Positions 44,873 through 54,489 of a stretch of 64,000 bases of DNA are shown here, one piece after another. The position numbers and the translations under genes were made by a program. Under the pieces are notes generated by a model. That model saw only the letters and a list, made by a program, of their open reading frames with translations, was not told the origin of the DNA and made no database searches. The stretch is from Acholeplasmatales bacterium. GTDB taxonomy: Bacteria; Bacillota_I; Bacilli_A; ML615J-28; CAG-313. The DNA lies in contig DPOU01000003.1 of NCBI GenBank assembly GCA_003539625.1, forward strand, positions 20,455 through 84,454, in the 5' to 3' direction. Each line of letters starts with the position of its first letter. Positions within the stretch are counted from its first letter, which is position 1.

Positions 44873-45854
44873 TTTCCTTTTCCACCTGCTCTGGACTATC
44901 ATAAGTAAATCCTTCACCATGAACTTCACTTACCCTTGCGACAAAAATGAATGCACGTTTATCAATTTCTAAAATAAGAGTTTTCATTTTATAGAATTCA
45001 TTATTAGACATTACGCAAACTAACATTTTTTTATCTTCTTGTCTATAGCCGCCTCTTGAATATATTTCAGTAACACCACGTTCTAAAACACTATATATTT
45101 TATTTTTTACTGCTTCAGGATCACTTGTTATAATATAGACAGCTCGTGAATTAAAGCCACTAAAGACAATAGCATCCAATACCACACCAGATAAATATAT
45201 AAATAAGAAACCATATAGAATCATAAAGAAATCTTTAAAATAGATTGCGGCAACAGTAACAATTGTACCATCTATCATTAATAAACTAATTGAAAAAGGT
45301 ATCTTAAACCTATCTAACAGTATTTGTTGAATTATATCAACACCACCTGTTGATGCTCCTTTTTTCAAGGCAAGACCAAGGCCAAATCCTGAAATTACGG
45401 CACCAAATATTATTACTAACAAATATGATCCTGCCATAATTGCGTTAGCGGCATTTTGTCCAAGAGCAATATCGGATAATTTAATTGCTAATTCTTCTTT
45501 TGTTAAAGATAAATCTGGGACAACATCTTGTAATAATAGAATTATCTTTTCAAACATAAATACATATACTGGATAAATTAATGATGTATACAGAGTTTTT
45601 AAAAAGAATTTTTTACCAACAAAGATCAAGGCTATTAGCAATAACACTACGTTTATAATTAGAATAATAAATGAAGAGTTTATTTTTAACCCTGTTATTG
45701 CATTAGATAAAATAGTAGCTATTCCGCCTACTCCACCTATTACTAATTTATTCCTATCTATCAAGATGCTATATGCCATAGCCATCAAAAATACTCCTAA
45801 ATTAATTGTTAAAAAATCTTTAATATGTTTTTTGGTTATTTTTATTTTTTTCAT
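44856..45854 (-). CDS. YitT-family membrane protein (second copy)
   Basis: 332 residues. Membrane segments at about 14-32, 50-78, 82-105, 145-170 and 195-230 with GGVGGIATILSNAITGL and KKGASTGGVDIIQQILLDRF, followed by a DUF2179 domain (about 235-320; VYIITSDPEAVKNKIYSVLE). Same architecture as the protein at 9851-10906 but clearly diverged. It starts nine bases after prfB and is coupled to recX by overlap. Confidence 0.87.
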   Translation of the reverse strand: MKKIKITKKHIKDFLTINLGVFLMAMAYSILIDRNKLVIGGVGGIATILSNAITGLKINSSFIILIINVVLLLIALIFVGKKFFLKTLYTSLIYPVYVFMFEKIILLLQDVVPDLSLTKEELAIKLSDIALGQNAANAIMAGSYLLVIIFGAVISGFGLGLALKKGASTGGVDIIQQILLDRFKIPFSISLLMIDGTIVTVAAIYFKDFFMILYGFLFIYLSGVVLDAIVFSGFNSRAVYIITSDPEAVKNKIYSVLERGVTEIYSRGGYRQEDKKMLVCVMSNNEFYKMKTLILEIDKRAFIFVARVSEVHGEGFTYDSPEQVEKENEPSK

Positions 45855-45862
45855 TTTTTCAC

Positions 45863-46957
45863 CTACTTAGTACTTTTATACCACTTTAAATATGCATTTA
45901 AAAATAATTCTAAATCACCATCTAGTACATTTGAGGGTGATGAGCTTTCCACATTAGTTCTATGGTCTTTCACCATAGCATATGGGTGAAGAACATAACT
46001 TCTAATTTGGCTACCAAAAGCATTATCAGTAATTGGTGTTCCAATATTTTTTTTCAAATTTTCTTTTTCTTCTAGCATTTTTTGATATAGTTTTGATTTT
46101 AAAACTTGCATAGCTCTTTCACGGTTTTGAATTTGACTACGCTCATTTTGGCAATTCACTACAATACCAGTAGGAATATGAGTAATACGCACTGCTGAAT
46201 CAGTTGTATTGACATGTTGTCCTCCGGCGCCACTAGAGCGATATGTATCAATTTTTATATCTTCGGGATTAATAACTATTTCTACGTTGTCATCTATTTC
46301 AGGCATAACATTACATGCAACAAAGGAAGTATGCCTTCTTGCATTACTATCAAATGGTGATATTCTAACAAGTCGATGAACGCCCTTTTCACCTTTTAAG
46401 ATACCATATGCATTAGGTCCTTTAACCGCAAATGTAACACTTTTTATTCCAGCATCACTTGCTTCTTGGTAATCTAATAACTCAAAATCGAAATTGTTTC
46501 TTTCTGCGTAACGTTTATACATTCTATATAGCATTAATGCCCAATCTTGTGATTCAGTACCACCGGCACCAGGATGAAGTTCCATAATGGCATTTAAATG
46601 ATCATATTCTTCATCTAGAAGTAATGCTATTTCAAATTTTTCTAATTCGCTATTTAAGTTTTTGATTAGTGATTCTGCCTCATCAAATAGGCTTTCATCA
46701 TTTAATTCAACGATTGTCTCTAAATCTTCAAGATCTTTGCTTAGAGTTTGAAATTTAGTTAATTTTTCTTTTAGTTCATTATTGCGTTGTAAAAATTTTG
46801 TCGCAGCATTAACATCCTCCCAAAAGTTTTCGGATGCCATTACTTTTTCGTTATCTTCTATTTCTTTTTTTAATTGTTCGACTTTTATTACTTCTGAAAT
46901 ATCTTTTAGACGTTTTTTAAAGTTTTCTAGCCATTTTACAATTTCATACTTTTCCAT
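45863..46957 (-). CDS. prfB: Peptide chain release factor 2, in one uninterrupted frame
   Basis: 364 residues. RF2 releases peptides at UGA and UAA. The SPF codon-recognition tripeptide is in LVRISPFDSNARRHTSFVAC and the catalytic GGQ in SSGAGGQHVNTTDSAVRITH. The N-terminus (MEKYEIVKWLENFKKRLKDI) reads straight through the place where most prfB genes carry an in-frame UGA and a programmed +1 frameshift; none is present here. The ATG follows AAGGAGG. Confidence 0.96.
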   Translation of the reverse strand: MEKYEIVKWLENFKKRLKDISEVIKVEQLKKEIEDNEKVMASENFWEDVNAATKFLQRNNELKEKLTKFQTLSKDLEDLETIVELNDESLFDEAESLIKNLNSELEKFEIALLLDEEYDHLNAIMELHPGAGGTESQDWALMLYRMYKRYAERNNFDFELLDYQEASDAGIKSVTFAVKGPNAYGILKGEKGVHRLVRISPFDSNARRHTSFVACNVMPEIDDNVEIVINPEDIKIDTYRSSGAGGQHVNTTDSAVRITHIPTGIVVNCQNERSQIQNRERAMQVLKSKLYQKMLEEKENLKKNIGTPITDNAFGSQIRSYVLHPYAMVKDHRTNVESSSPSNVLDGDLELFLNAYLKWYKSTK

Positions 46958-46973
46958 AATAGCCTCCTTTTTC

Positions 46974-47010
46974 TAAAATTAGCAAGCTTAACAACGCTAA
47001 ACTTGCTAAT
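46974..47010 (-). terminator. Terminator of secA
   Basis: Minus-strand stem ATTAGCAAG...CTTGCTAAT with internal pairing in the loop, followed by TTTAG; the tail is short. Confidence 0.7.
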
Positions 47011-47016
47011 ATTTTT

Positions 47017-49536
47017 TTATTTTTCGTTCATACCACAACAATATTTATATTTTTTACCAGAGCCACAAGGACATGGGTCATTTCTGCCAACTTTTTTATC
47101 CTTATTAACAACTGGTTTACGTTTTGCGGTCTCATCTGCACCAGCATTAGTACCTGTTACTTTTGCTTGTTCTTCACGTTGTAAATTTTCACGAAGAATA
47201 ACTCTATTTACATTTAATACTACTTCATCATTAATTGTAGCTATCATATCATTAAATGTTTCAAAAGCAATTTGTTGATACTCACGAAGTGGGTTAATTT
47301 GTGCATATGATTGAAGTCCAATACTTTGACGTAGATTACTCATTTGATCAATATGATCCATCCAATGGCTATCTACTACTCTTAGTAATACAACCTTCAA
47401 AAATTCTTGGAACACTTCATTTGGTACTTGAGTTTTTTTATTTTCTAGTTCTTCAATGAATTTATTTTCAATTAATTCTGATAATTGTTCTTCGTTTAAT
47501 CCCTCAACTTCATCAATAGTAATTTTACCACGATTAAAGAATTTTGAAGCAAATTCATTCATAAATCTTACTGCGTCTACTTCCGAATTCTTCTTTTCAT
47601 GAACAATGTAACCACCTATATTTCGTTTAACAACATTTTTAATCATCTTACGAATAGTTGGTTCCATATCATCTAAGAATAAAATATCTTTTCTTTGGCC
47701 ATAAATTACTTCACGTTGTTTTCTTAAAACTTCATCGTATTCTACAACATTTTTACGACTATCGTAGTTTGCTCCTTCAACTTTCTTTTGGGCACTTTCA
47801 ACAAATCGTGAGAACATTTTTGATTCAAGTGGAGTTTCGTATCCATCAGCATCAGGGTTAGCAATCATACCTAGTAGTCTTTCAAAACGATCGCCTCCGA
47901 ATCTAATCATTAGTTCATCTTGAGCTGATAAATAAAATCTACTATAACCAGGGTCTCCTTGACGTCCACTTCTACCACGCAATTGGTTATCAATACGACG
48001 TGCTTCATGACGTTCAGTACCTATTACCGCAAGACCCCCTAATTCTCTTACACCTTCGCCTAATTTAATATCGGTACCACGACCAGCCATATTAGTTGCG
48101 ATTGTAACTGAGCCTTTTTGACCAGCTTTCGCGATAATTTCAGCTTCACGTTCATGTTGTTTAGCATTCAAAACACTGTGTGGAATACCATTACGTTTTA
48201 ATAAATTAGATAATAGTTCACTTGATTCAATTGAAATAGTACCTACTAGAACTGGTTGACCTTTTTCATGACGTTCTTTAATATCTTTTGCGATAGCAAG
48301 ATATTTTGCTTTCATTGATCGAAATATTAAATCCGGTTCATCAATTCTTATAACTGGCACGTTGGTTGGTATTTCAACAACGAACATATTGTAAATATTT
48401 CTAAATTCTTCTTCTTCCGTTTTTGCGGTACCAGTCATACCTGCAAGTTTCTTATACATTCTAAAGTAGTTTTGATATGTAATTGTAGCTAAAGTACGAG
48501 TTTCCTTCTTAATTTGAACATTTTCTTTTGCTTCAATTGCTTGGTGTAAACCATCACTCCATTGACGTCCTACCATTAAACGACCAGTGAATGGGTCAAC
48601 AATAACAATTGCACCTTCATGAACTACATAATCTTTATCTTTTTCCATAATGTAGTTTGCTCTTAAAGCATTATTAATATGATGAACAATTGTAACATTC
48701 TTAACATCATATAGATTGTCTACATTAAAATATTTTTCAGCTTTTGACATACCTGATTCAGTTAAAGCTACATGGCGATCTTTTACGTCAATTTCATAAT
48801 CTTCTTGGTGTAAGCACTTTGCAAATGAATTGGCTTGTACATATAGGTTAGGTCCTTTTTTCTCACCACCAGATATAATTAATGGAGTTCTGGCTTCATC
48901 AATTAAAATTGAGTCAACTTCATCGACAATGGCAAAATTCATTTCAGGACGTTGAACCATTTGTTCTTTATATAAAACCATATGGTCTCTTAGATAGTCA
49001 AAGCCTAATTCACTATTTGTTGAATATGTAATATCACAATAGTATTGTTCACGCTTTTGTTCAGAATCTAATTCACGTAAATTTAGACCTACTGTAAGTC
49101 CCAAAAATTTATGTACTTCTCCCATTTCAGTGGCATCACGGCTTGCTAGGTATTCATTTACTGTTACAATGTGAACACCTTTACCAGGTAAAGCATTTAA
49201 ATAAGCAACTAATACAGATGTAAGAGTTTTACCTTCACCTGTTTTCATCTCCGCAATATTACCAAAATGCATTGCGGCAGCACCAATAATTTGCACTTTG
49301 AATGGGGTTAATCCTAAAACACGGCTGGCAGCTTCTCTTGCTGTTGCAAAAGCCTCTACCATAATGTCATCTAAGGTTTCACCTTTTTCAAGACGTTGTT
49401 TAAACTCTGGTGTTTTGGCTTTTAATTCCTCATCAGTCAATTTTTTATATTCATCTTCTAAAGCTACAACTGCTTCAGCAACTTTACTACATTTTTTGAA
49501 TTCTTTATATGTGGGGTCAAATAATTTACCAAACAT
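47017..49536 (-). CDS. secA: Preprotein translocase ATPase SecA
   Basis: 839 residues. Walker A EMKTGEGKTLTSVLVAY, DEVDSILIDEARTPLIISGG, the motif MAGRGTDIKLGEGV and QLRGRSGRQGDPGYSRFYLS of the second motor domain, helical scaffold and wing, and a C-terminal SEC-C zinc motif NDPCPCGSGKKYKYCCG. It drives proteins through SecYEG. The ATG follows AAAGGATGA. Confidence 0.98.
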   Translation of the reverse strand: MFGKLFDPTYKEFKKCSKVAEAVVALEDEYKKLTDEELKAKTPEFKQRLEKGETLDDIMVEAFATAREAASRVLGLTPFKVQIIGAAAMHFGNIAEMKTGEGKTLTSVLVAYLNALPGKGVHIVTVNEYLASRDATEMGEVHKFLGLTVGLNLRELDSEQKREQYYCDITYSTNSELGFDYLRDHMVLYKEQMVQRPEMNFAIVDEVDSILIDEARTPLIISGGEKKGPNLYVQANSFAKCLHQEDYEIDVKDRHVALTESGMSKAEKYFNVDNLYDVKNVTIVHHINNALRANYIMEKDKDYVVHEGAIVIVDPFTGRLMVGRQWSDGLHQAIEAKENVQIKKETRTLATITYQNYFRMYKKLAGMTGTAKTEEEEFRNIYNMFVVEIPTNVPVIRIDEPDLIFRSMKAKYLAIAKDIKERHEKGQPVLVGTISIESSELLSNLLKRNGIPHSVLNAKQHEREAEIIAKAGQKGSVTIATNMAGRGTDIKLGEGVRELGGLAVIGTERHEARRIDNQLRGRSGRQGDPGYSRFYLSAQDELMIRFGGDRFERLLGMIANPDADGYETPLESKMFSRFVESAQKKVEGANYDSRKNVVEYDEVLRKQREVIYGQRKDILFLDDMEPTIRKMIKNVVKRNIGGYIVHEKKNSEVDAVRFMNEFASKFFNRGKITIDEVEGLNEEQLSELIENKFIEELENKKTQVPNEVFQEFLKVVLLRVVDSHWMDHIDQMSNLRQSIGLQSYAQINPLREYQQIAFETFNDMIATINDEVVLNVNRVILRENLQREEQAKVTGTNAGADETAKRKPVVNKDKKVGRNDPCPCGSGKKYKYCCGMNEK

Positions 49537-49580
49537 GAAATCATCCTTTCTGTTTTCCTACATTAATTTATCTTTCTATT

Positions 49581-49609
49581 ATGATACCAAATTTTTCGAT
49601 TTTTTTCAA
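49581..49609 (-). promoter_or_regulatory. Promoter of secA
   Basis: TTGAAA, 17 bases, TATCAT (49581-49586) on the minus strand. Confidence 0.6.
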
Positions 49610-49641
49610 GTTATTAGTTATCTTTTATATTGTTATTATTT

Positions 49642-50259
49642 TCATTCATTTGTTTTTCGTTTTCGTTCTTCTTGTGAAAACTCACATCCGCAATAATCTT
49701 GTCGATATAAGTCATATTGTTTAGATAATTCTATCGAATGTAAATATCCTTGTTCTTTCTTATAATTAGAATATAGAAATTGACATTTTTCATCGCTATA
49801 TCTGTTTCCTATTTCATTTATCCAATCACTATTTTTATAGGGACTAATTGATAAAGTAGTTGTATATAAATCATAACCATTTGCCTTAGCATATTCATAA
49901 GTATCTTTTAATCTAAGTTCATAACAACTATAACATCTTGGTGATTTTTCACCAAGTTTTTCTTTACCTTTTATGGCATTTAAATATTTATCATGGTCAT
50001 ATGGTAAATACTCAACATTAATATTAAGATTCATTTTTTTTACCAATTCATTTAATTCTTCTAATCGATAATCAAATTCTTCTTTTGGATAAATATTAGG
50101 ATTATCAAACAGGATTGTTAAATCAAATGCCTTTGCAATAACCGAAAGCACATGGCTACTACATGGTGCACAACAACTATGTAAAAGTAATTTCTTTTTG
50201 ATAGTTTCTTGATTATATTTTTCAATTTCCTTCTTAAAATCAGTATAATTGCTAATCAA
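49642..50259 (-). CDS. queH: Epoxyqueuosine reductase QueH
   Basis: 205 residues (DUF208). HSCCAPCSSHVLSVI (27-41) has the paired cysteines, RCYSCYELRLKDTYEYAKAN the CxxC, and YRQDYCGCEFS the third cysteine group, which together bind the iron-sulfur cluster and metal. It reduces epoxyqueuosine to queuosine in tRNA, the last step after QueA. The stop is TGA. It overlaps the preceding HAD gene by eight bases. Confidence 0.93.
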   Translation of the reverse strand: MISNYTDFKKEIEKYNQETIKKKLLLHSCCAPCSSHVLSVIAKAFDLTILFDNPNIYPKEEFDYRLEELNELVKKMNLNINVEYLPYDHDKYLNAIKGKEKLGEKSPRCYSCYELRLKDTYEYAKANGYDLYTTTLSISPYKNSDWINEIGNRYSDEKCQFLYSNYKKEQGYLHSIELSKQYDLYRQDYCGCEFSQEERKRKTNE

Positions 50260-50944
50260 TTATTTCACCCCATTTCTCTATTAATTCAGTATATACATTA
50301 ATATTTGCAATCATTTTTGGACAATTTCCTTGTTCATTTTTAGAGTTAAACCAAATAAAATCTATATCCGAATTAGTTGCAAAGCCTCCATCAATACGAA
50401 TATCATTACCAATCATAAGACATTTTTCTTTCACTAATTGTAATTCTTTTGAAACTTTTTCAGATATTTCTCGTGATGGTTTTCTAAACCCAAGATCACT
50501 TGATGAATAAACCTCATCAATATATGCTAATAATTTAAATTTTTCAAGAGTTATTTTTAATAACTTTGAACTAAAAATTGAATTGCTTACTATAATAATT
50601 AGATATTTCTTTTGCTTTAAATACTTTAAAAATAATTGTGCATCTTTTATTTCTTCATTTTTTTCACAATTTTCATAGAATATTTCTTCAAGTTTTTCAT
50701 TAATTAAATTTTTATCAATTCCTAATTTTTCAAATAATTTAGTCAAATAATCGTTAAGAGATATCTCAATACTGGTTTTTTGACGACTATTATCCATTAT
50801 ATTGAATAAGTTTATTCCATAATCAACAAATTCTTTCTGTTTAATATTTAGATAATTATAAATTGCAACTAGGCCGTTTTTTATTGATATTTCTTTATTT
50901 TTTACTAATGTATCTCCTAGATCTATTAAAATAGTATCTTTCAC
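50252..50944 (-). CDS. HAD-family hydrolase
   Basis: 230 residues. ILIDLGDTLVKNKEIS (4-19) holds a variant motif I with DLGDT in place of DxDGT, IIIVSNSIFSSKLLK motif II, and MIGNDIRIDGGFATNSDIDF motif IV, with a helical C1 cap; overall of the YjjG/PGP-like group. Substrate unknown. It starts with GTG behind GGTGA and is coupled to queH, but a role in queuosine metabolism is not implied by the sequence. Confidence 0.82.
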   Translation of the reverse strand: MKDTILIDLGDTLVKNKEISIKNGLVAIYNYLNIKQKEFVDYGINLFNIMDNSRQKTSIEISLNDYLTKLFEKLGIDKNLINEKLEEIFYENCEKNEEIKDAQLFLKYLKQKKYLIIIVSNSIFSSKLLKITLEKFKLLAYIDEVYSSSDLGFRKPSREISEKVSKELQLVKEKCLMIGNDIRIDGGFATNSDIDFIWFNSKNEQGNCPKMIANINVYTELIEKWGEIID

Positions 50945-50960
50945 TTATATCACCATTAGC

Positions 50961-50989
50961 ATTATACTATTATTTTACATTTTCTTCAA
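50961..50989 (-). promoter_or_regulatory. Promoter of the HAD-queH pair
   Basis: TTGAAG, 17 bases, TATAAT (50961-50966) on the minus strand. Confidence 0.75.
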
Positions 50990-50996
50990 GGTAAAA

Positions 50997-51020
50997 GAAA
51001 AGGAGGTTAACCTCCTTTTT
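50997..51020 (-). terminator. Terminator of hpf
   Basis: Perfect stem AAAAGGAGG...CCTCCTTTT with a four-base TTAA loop, followed by CTTTT on the minus strand. Confidence 0.85.
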
Positions 51021-51025
51021 GTATT

Positions 51026-51568
51026 TTATTCTTTAGTTTCTATGATACCATAGCCTCCATCTTTACGAATGTATACAACCGAATGACGATGATTTGCTTC
51101 ATTAACAAAAGCAAAGAAATCGTGATCCAATAGTTCCATTTGGGTAATTGCTTCATCTACTGACATAACTTCTCTATCAATTACTTTAGTTTTTGAAACA
51201 TCTACAGGTTCTTTTATTTCGTCTTTAGTTTCTAATTGACTAAAATGATTAGCAATTCCATCACGTTTTTTAATCATCGTATTAACTTTTTGCTTATGGC
51301 GCAATAGCTGTCTTTCAACCTTGTCCGTCGCAAAATCTATTGCCGCATACAATGTGTCTGCTTTACTTTCTGCTCGTAATATTACGTGTTTTAGCGGTAT
51401 TGTTATTTCAACAACAGTGTATTTGTCGAAGCCTTTGCATAATACATTAGCAACAACATTCTCACTACTATTAAACAACTTTTCGAGCGAACCTACTCTT
51501 TCGTTAATGTAGTCTCGAGCACTATCACTCATTTTAACTAAATCATTAGTTCTAACATTAATCTTCAT
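51026..51568 (-). CDS. hpf: Ribosome hibernation promoting factor, long form
   Basis: 180 residues. The N-terminal RaiA domain (about 1-95; KINVRTNDLVKMSDSARDYI) binds the 30S decoding site, and the C-terminal domain (about 120-180; SVDEAITQMELLDHDFFAFV) dimerises to make 100S ribosomes, as in Gram-positive long HPF. AAAGGAG stands before the ATG at 51566-51568; the longer frame includes promoter sequence. Single-gene unit with promoter and terminator. Confidence 0.95.
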   Translation of the reverse strand: MKINVRTNDLVKMSDSARDYINERVGSLEKLFNSSENVVANVLCKGFDKYTVVEITIPLKHVILRAESKADTLYAAIDFATDKVERQLLRHKQKVNTMIKKRDGIANHFSQLETKDEIKEPVDVSKTKVIDREVMSVDEAITQMELLDHDFFAFVNEANHRHSVVYIRKDGGYGIIETKE

Positions 51569-51610
51569 AAAAACAGCTCCTTTCAATGTAAAGTTCATCT
51601 TTACAATATT

Positions 51611-51639
51611 ATTATACCAAATACTTTAATTAATGTAAA
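51611..51639 (-). promoter_or_regulatory. Promoter of hpf
   Basis: TTTACA, 17 bases, TATAAT (51611-51616) on the minus strand. The 115 bases beyond it to the next terminator are AT-rich and hold nothing recognisable. Confidence 0.8.
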
Positions 51640-51756
51640 TATTTTTATTAGTATTTTTTATAATAAATTCAGATTAATGTTTACTTTTTTTCACTTTTAT
51701 GACTTTATTAATTTAAATATCTACATTATTTTGATTATATTTTAACATTTTTAGAT

Positions 51757-51788
51757 TATAAAAAATGCCTTAAATAATTAAGGCATTT
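51757..51788 (-). terminator. Terminator of leuS and the following small gene
   Basis: Minus-strand stem AAATGCCTTA...TTAAGGCATTT followed by TTTATAATC. The first arm begins at the stop codon of the small gene. Confidence 0.88.
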
Positions 51789-52035
51789 ATCCAATCAAAA
51801 CGAAAACATCTTCATCGCTATGATTTAGTAATTCAGTTAAATCTTCATACATAGTATAATCATTAATAAACCAATATACGTTTTTTGCATGTAAAAATAA
51901 ATATTCAATACACTTATCAAAAATTATTTTACCTTTATATTTTTCAATGTTAATCATAATTATATTTTGGTTTCCAATTATGACTCTATCTACCTTTGGT
52001 AAATTATAATTTGGTTTAAATAAATTCTTTAAAAT
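51787..52035 (-). CDS. Small protein after leuS, unrecognised, probable non-ATG start
   Basis: An open frame that ends exactly at the leuS-unit terminator (ending DEDVFVLIG). It opens after an in-frame stop with ATT (52033-52035), six bases behind a tract of seven G (52042-52048) that is an ideal ribosome binding site; read from there it has 82 residues (ILKNLFKPNYNLPKVDRVII...). The first ATG in frame would give only 56 residues (MINIEKYKGKIIFDKCIEYL) and has no binding site. The composition is alpha/beta-like, with no membrane segment. It follows leuS by 24 bases. ATT starts are rare but real (infC). Confidence 0.5.
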   Translation of the reverse strand: MLKNLFKPNYNLPKVDRVIIGNQNIIMINIEKYKGKIIFDKCIEYLFLHAKNVYWFINDYTMYEDLTELLNHSDEDVFVLIG

Positions 52036-52059
52036 TTATATCCCCCCCTATTTACATTT

Positions 52060-54477
52060 TTAAATTACGATACTAACTAGTTTATTTGGAACTACAATAA
52101 TCTTTTTAGGTATAGCACCAGCAAGATTTGCAATAATTTTAGGACTATTTAATGCCAATCTTTCAAGTTCTTCTTTTGGAGTATTAATAGCAACTTGTAG
52201 TTTATCACGCAATTTACCATTTACTTGTACCACAACAGTAATTTCTTGGTTAATAGTCTTATGTTCTTCGAATGTTGGCCAACTTTCATATGTTATTGTG
52301 TTAGTATGACCTATATAATTCCAAAGTTCTTCACCTAAATGTGGTGCGAATGGATAAACCATCTTAATATATCCTTCTAGATATTCTTTTGGCATAGTAG
52401 GATTTTTATAAGCTTCATTTGCAAAAATCATAAGTTGCGAGATTGCGGTATTATATCTTAAATTTTCAATATCCTCACTAACTTTTTTAACTGTTTGGTG
52501 ATAAATTTTTTCAAGCGAATGATCATTTTCATCTATTTTCACAACTTCAGTAACTAAACGATAAACACGTTCAAGGAAACGTCTAGCACCATCTACACCA
52601 GTTGTTGACCAGGGTTTCATAGCATCAAGTGGTCCCATAAACATTTCATATACTCTTAAAGTATCAGCGCCATAGCTTTCAACTATATCATCAGGATTTA
52701 TTACATTACCTCTAGATTTAGACATTTTAACTCCATCTTCACCTAAAATCATTCCTTGATTGAATAATTTATAGAAAGGTTCTTTTGAAGTTACAATGCC
52801 GCAATCATATAATACTTTATGCCAGAATCTTGCATATAGTAAGTGTAGTACCGCATGTTCTGCACCACCAATATATAAATCAACTGGAAGCCAACTGTTA
52901 ACCATTTTTTGAACATTCGGATCTGTTAAATCTAACATTTTACCATCATCTTTTAGCAAATATCCAATATAATACCAACAGCTACCTGCCCATTGTGGCA
53001 TAGTATTGGTTTCTCTGCGTCCTTTTACACCATCTGCTCTTGTCACTTCTAACCATTCTTTAGCATTAGCAAGTGGACTTTCACCAGTACCAGATTTTTT
53101 AAGGTTAGTCATTATAGGTAATTCTAATGGTAAATCCTTTTCATCTAATAATTCAATAGTACCATCTTCCCAGTGAATTATTGGGAATGGTTCACCCCAA
53201 TATCTTTGTCTTGAGAAAATCCAGTCACGTAAACGATAGTTTACTGATAACTTACCAATATTTTTTTCGACTAAGAATTCGCCCATTTTTTTAATAGCAT
53301 CTTCTTTATTTAAGCCATTTAAGAATCCTGAATTAATGTGTATACCATCTTTAGTATATGCTTCTTTGGTAACATCTCCACCTTCTAAAACTGGAATGAT
53401 ATCTAAATTAAATTTCTTAGCAAAGGCATAATCGCGTTCATCGTGAGCAGGTACTGCCATAATAGCTCCTGTTCCATAACTTACTAGTACATAATCAGCA
53501 ATCCAAATAGGAATTTCTTTTCCATTTACGGGATTAATTGCATATGCTCCTGTAAAGCAACCAGTTTTTTCTTTATTTAATTCTGTACGATCTAAATCAG
53601 ATTTAGCTTTTGCGAAATTAACATACTCTTTTACAGCATTAAGTTGTTCTGATGTTGTAATTTTTTCCACTAGTGGATGTTCTGGAGCAAGTACACAATA
53701 TGTAGCACCAAACAATGTATCACAACGAGTTGTAAACACCGTAAATTTTTCTTCACTATTTTTTACTTTAAAATCAACTAGTGCCCCTTTACTTTTGCCA
53801 ATCCAATTTCTTTGCATTTCTTTAATTGATTCAGGCCAATCAATTTCATCTAAATCTTTTAATAATCTTTCAGCATAAGCAGTTATTTTTAATACCCATT
53901 GTTTCATAGGACGTTTTTCAACTGGGAATTCACCACGTTCACTAACCATCTTACCATTTACGTTAATTATTTCTTCGTTAGCAAGTACAGTTCCTAATCC
54001 TTCACACCAATTTACTTCGATTTCCTTTAATTCAGCAAGACCTTTTTTGTATAATTGGCAAAAAATCCATTGTGTCCATTTAAAATATTCTGGATCACAT
54101 GTTGCAATTTCTCTAGTCCAATCGTATGATAAACCAAGCATTTTAATTTGTCTTTTAAAATTAGCGATATTTTTATAAGTAAATTCTCTTGGATCATTTC
54201 CAGTTTTTATCGCATATTGTTCAGCAGGAAGACCAAATGCATCCCAACCCATTGGGTGCATTACATTAAAGCCTTTCATTCTTTTGTATCTACAAATAAT
54301 ATCGGTTGCGGTATAACCTTCAGGATGACCTACATGTAAACCAGCTCCACTAGGATATGGGAACATATCCATAGCATAGTATTTAGGCTTATCAGAATAA
54401 GATGGAGTTTTAAATGTTTGATTTTTATCCCAATATTCTTGCCATTTTTTATCAATTTGTATGTGATTATAACTCAT
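52060..54477 (-). CDS. leuS: Leucyl-tRNA synthetase
   Basis: 805 residues, class [21 protein letters not shown] (39-58) is the HIGH motif, the CP1 editing domain contains the Thr-rich [16 protein letters not shown] and the [15 protein letters not shown] motif, and [16 protein letters not shown] is the KMSKS loop. Editing domain and anticodon domain are complete. The ATG follows AGGAGAA. It lies 12 bases after the DUF1189-like gene; no T-box leader is seen. Confidence 0.98.
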   Translation of the reverse strand: MSYNHIQIDKKWQEYWDKNQTFKTPSYSDKPKYYAMDMFPYPSGAGLHVGHPEGYTATDIICRYKRMKGFNVMHPMGWDAFGLPAEQYAIKTGNDPREFTYKNIANFKRQIKMLGLSYDWTREIATCDPEYFKWTQWIFCQLYKKGLAELKEIEVNWCEGLGTVLANEEIINVNGKMVSERGEFPVEKRPMKQWVLKITAYAERLLKDLDEIDWPESIKEMQRNWIGKSKGALVDFKVKNSEEKFTVFTTRCDTLFGATYCVLAPEHPLVEKITTSEQLNAVKEYVNFAKAKSDLDRTELNKEKTGCFTGAYAINPVNGKEIPIWIADYVLVSYGTGAIMAVPAHDERDYAFAKKFNLDIIPVLEGGDVTKEAYTKDGIHINSGFLNGLNKEDAIKKMGEFLVEKNIGKLSVNYRLRDWIFSRQRYWGEPFPIIHWEDGTIELLDEKDLPLELPIMTNLKKSGTGESPLANAKEWLEVTRADGVKGRRETNTMPQWAGSCWYYIGYLLKDDGKMLDLTDPNVQKMVNSWLPVDLYIGGAEHAVLHLLYARFWHKVLYDCGIVTSKEPFYKLFNQGMILGEDGVKMSKSRGNVINPDDIVESYGADTLRVYEMFMGPLDAMKPWSTTGVDGARRFLERVYRLVTEVVKIDENDHSLEKIYHQTVKKVSEDIENLRYNTAISQLMIFANEAYKNPTMPKEYLEGYIKMVYPFAPHLGEELWNYIGHTNTITYESWPTFEEHKTINQEITVVVQVNGKLRDKLQVAINTPKEELERLALNSPKIIANLAGAIPKKIIVVPNKLVSIVI

Positions 54478-54489
54478 TTTTCTATTCTC

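Noticed and set aside
46860..46957. A programmed frameshift in prfB
   Set aside because: The frame is uninterrupted from the ATG and contains no UGA near codon 25.
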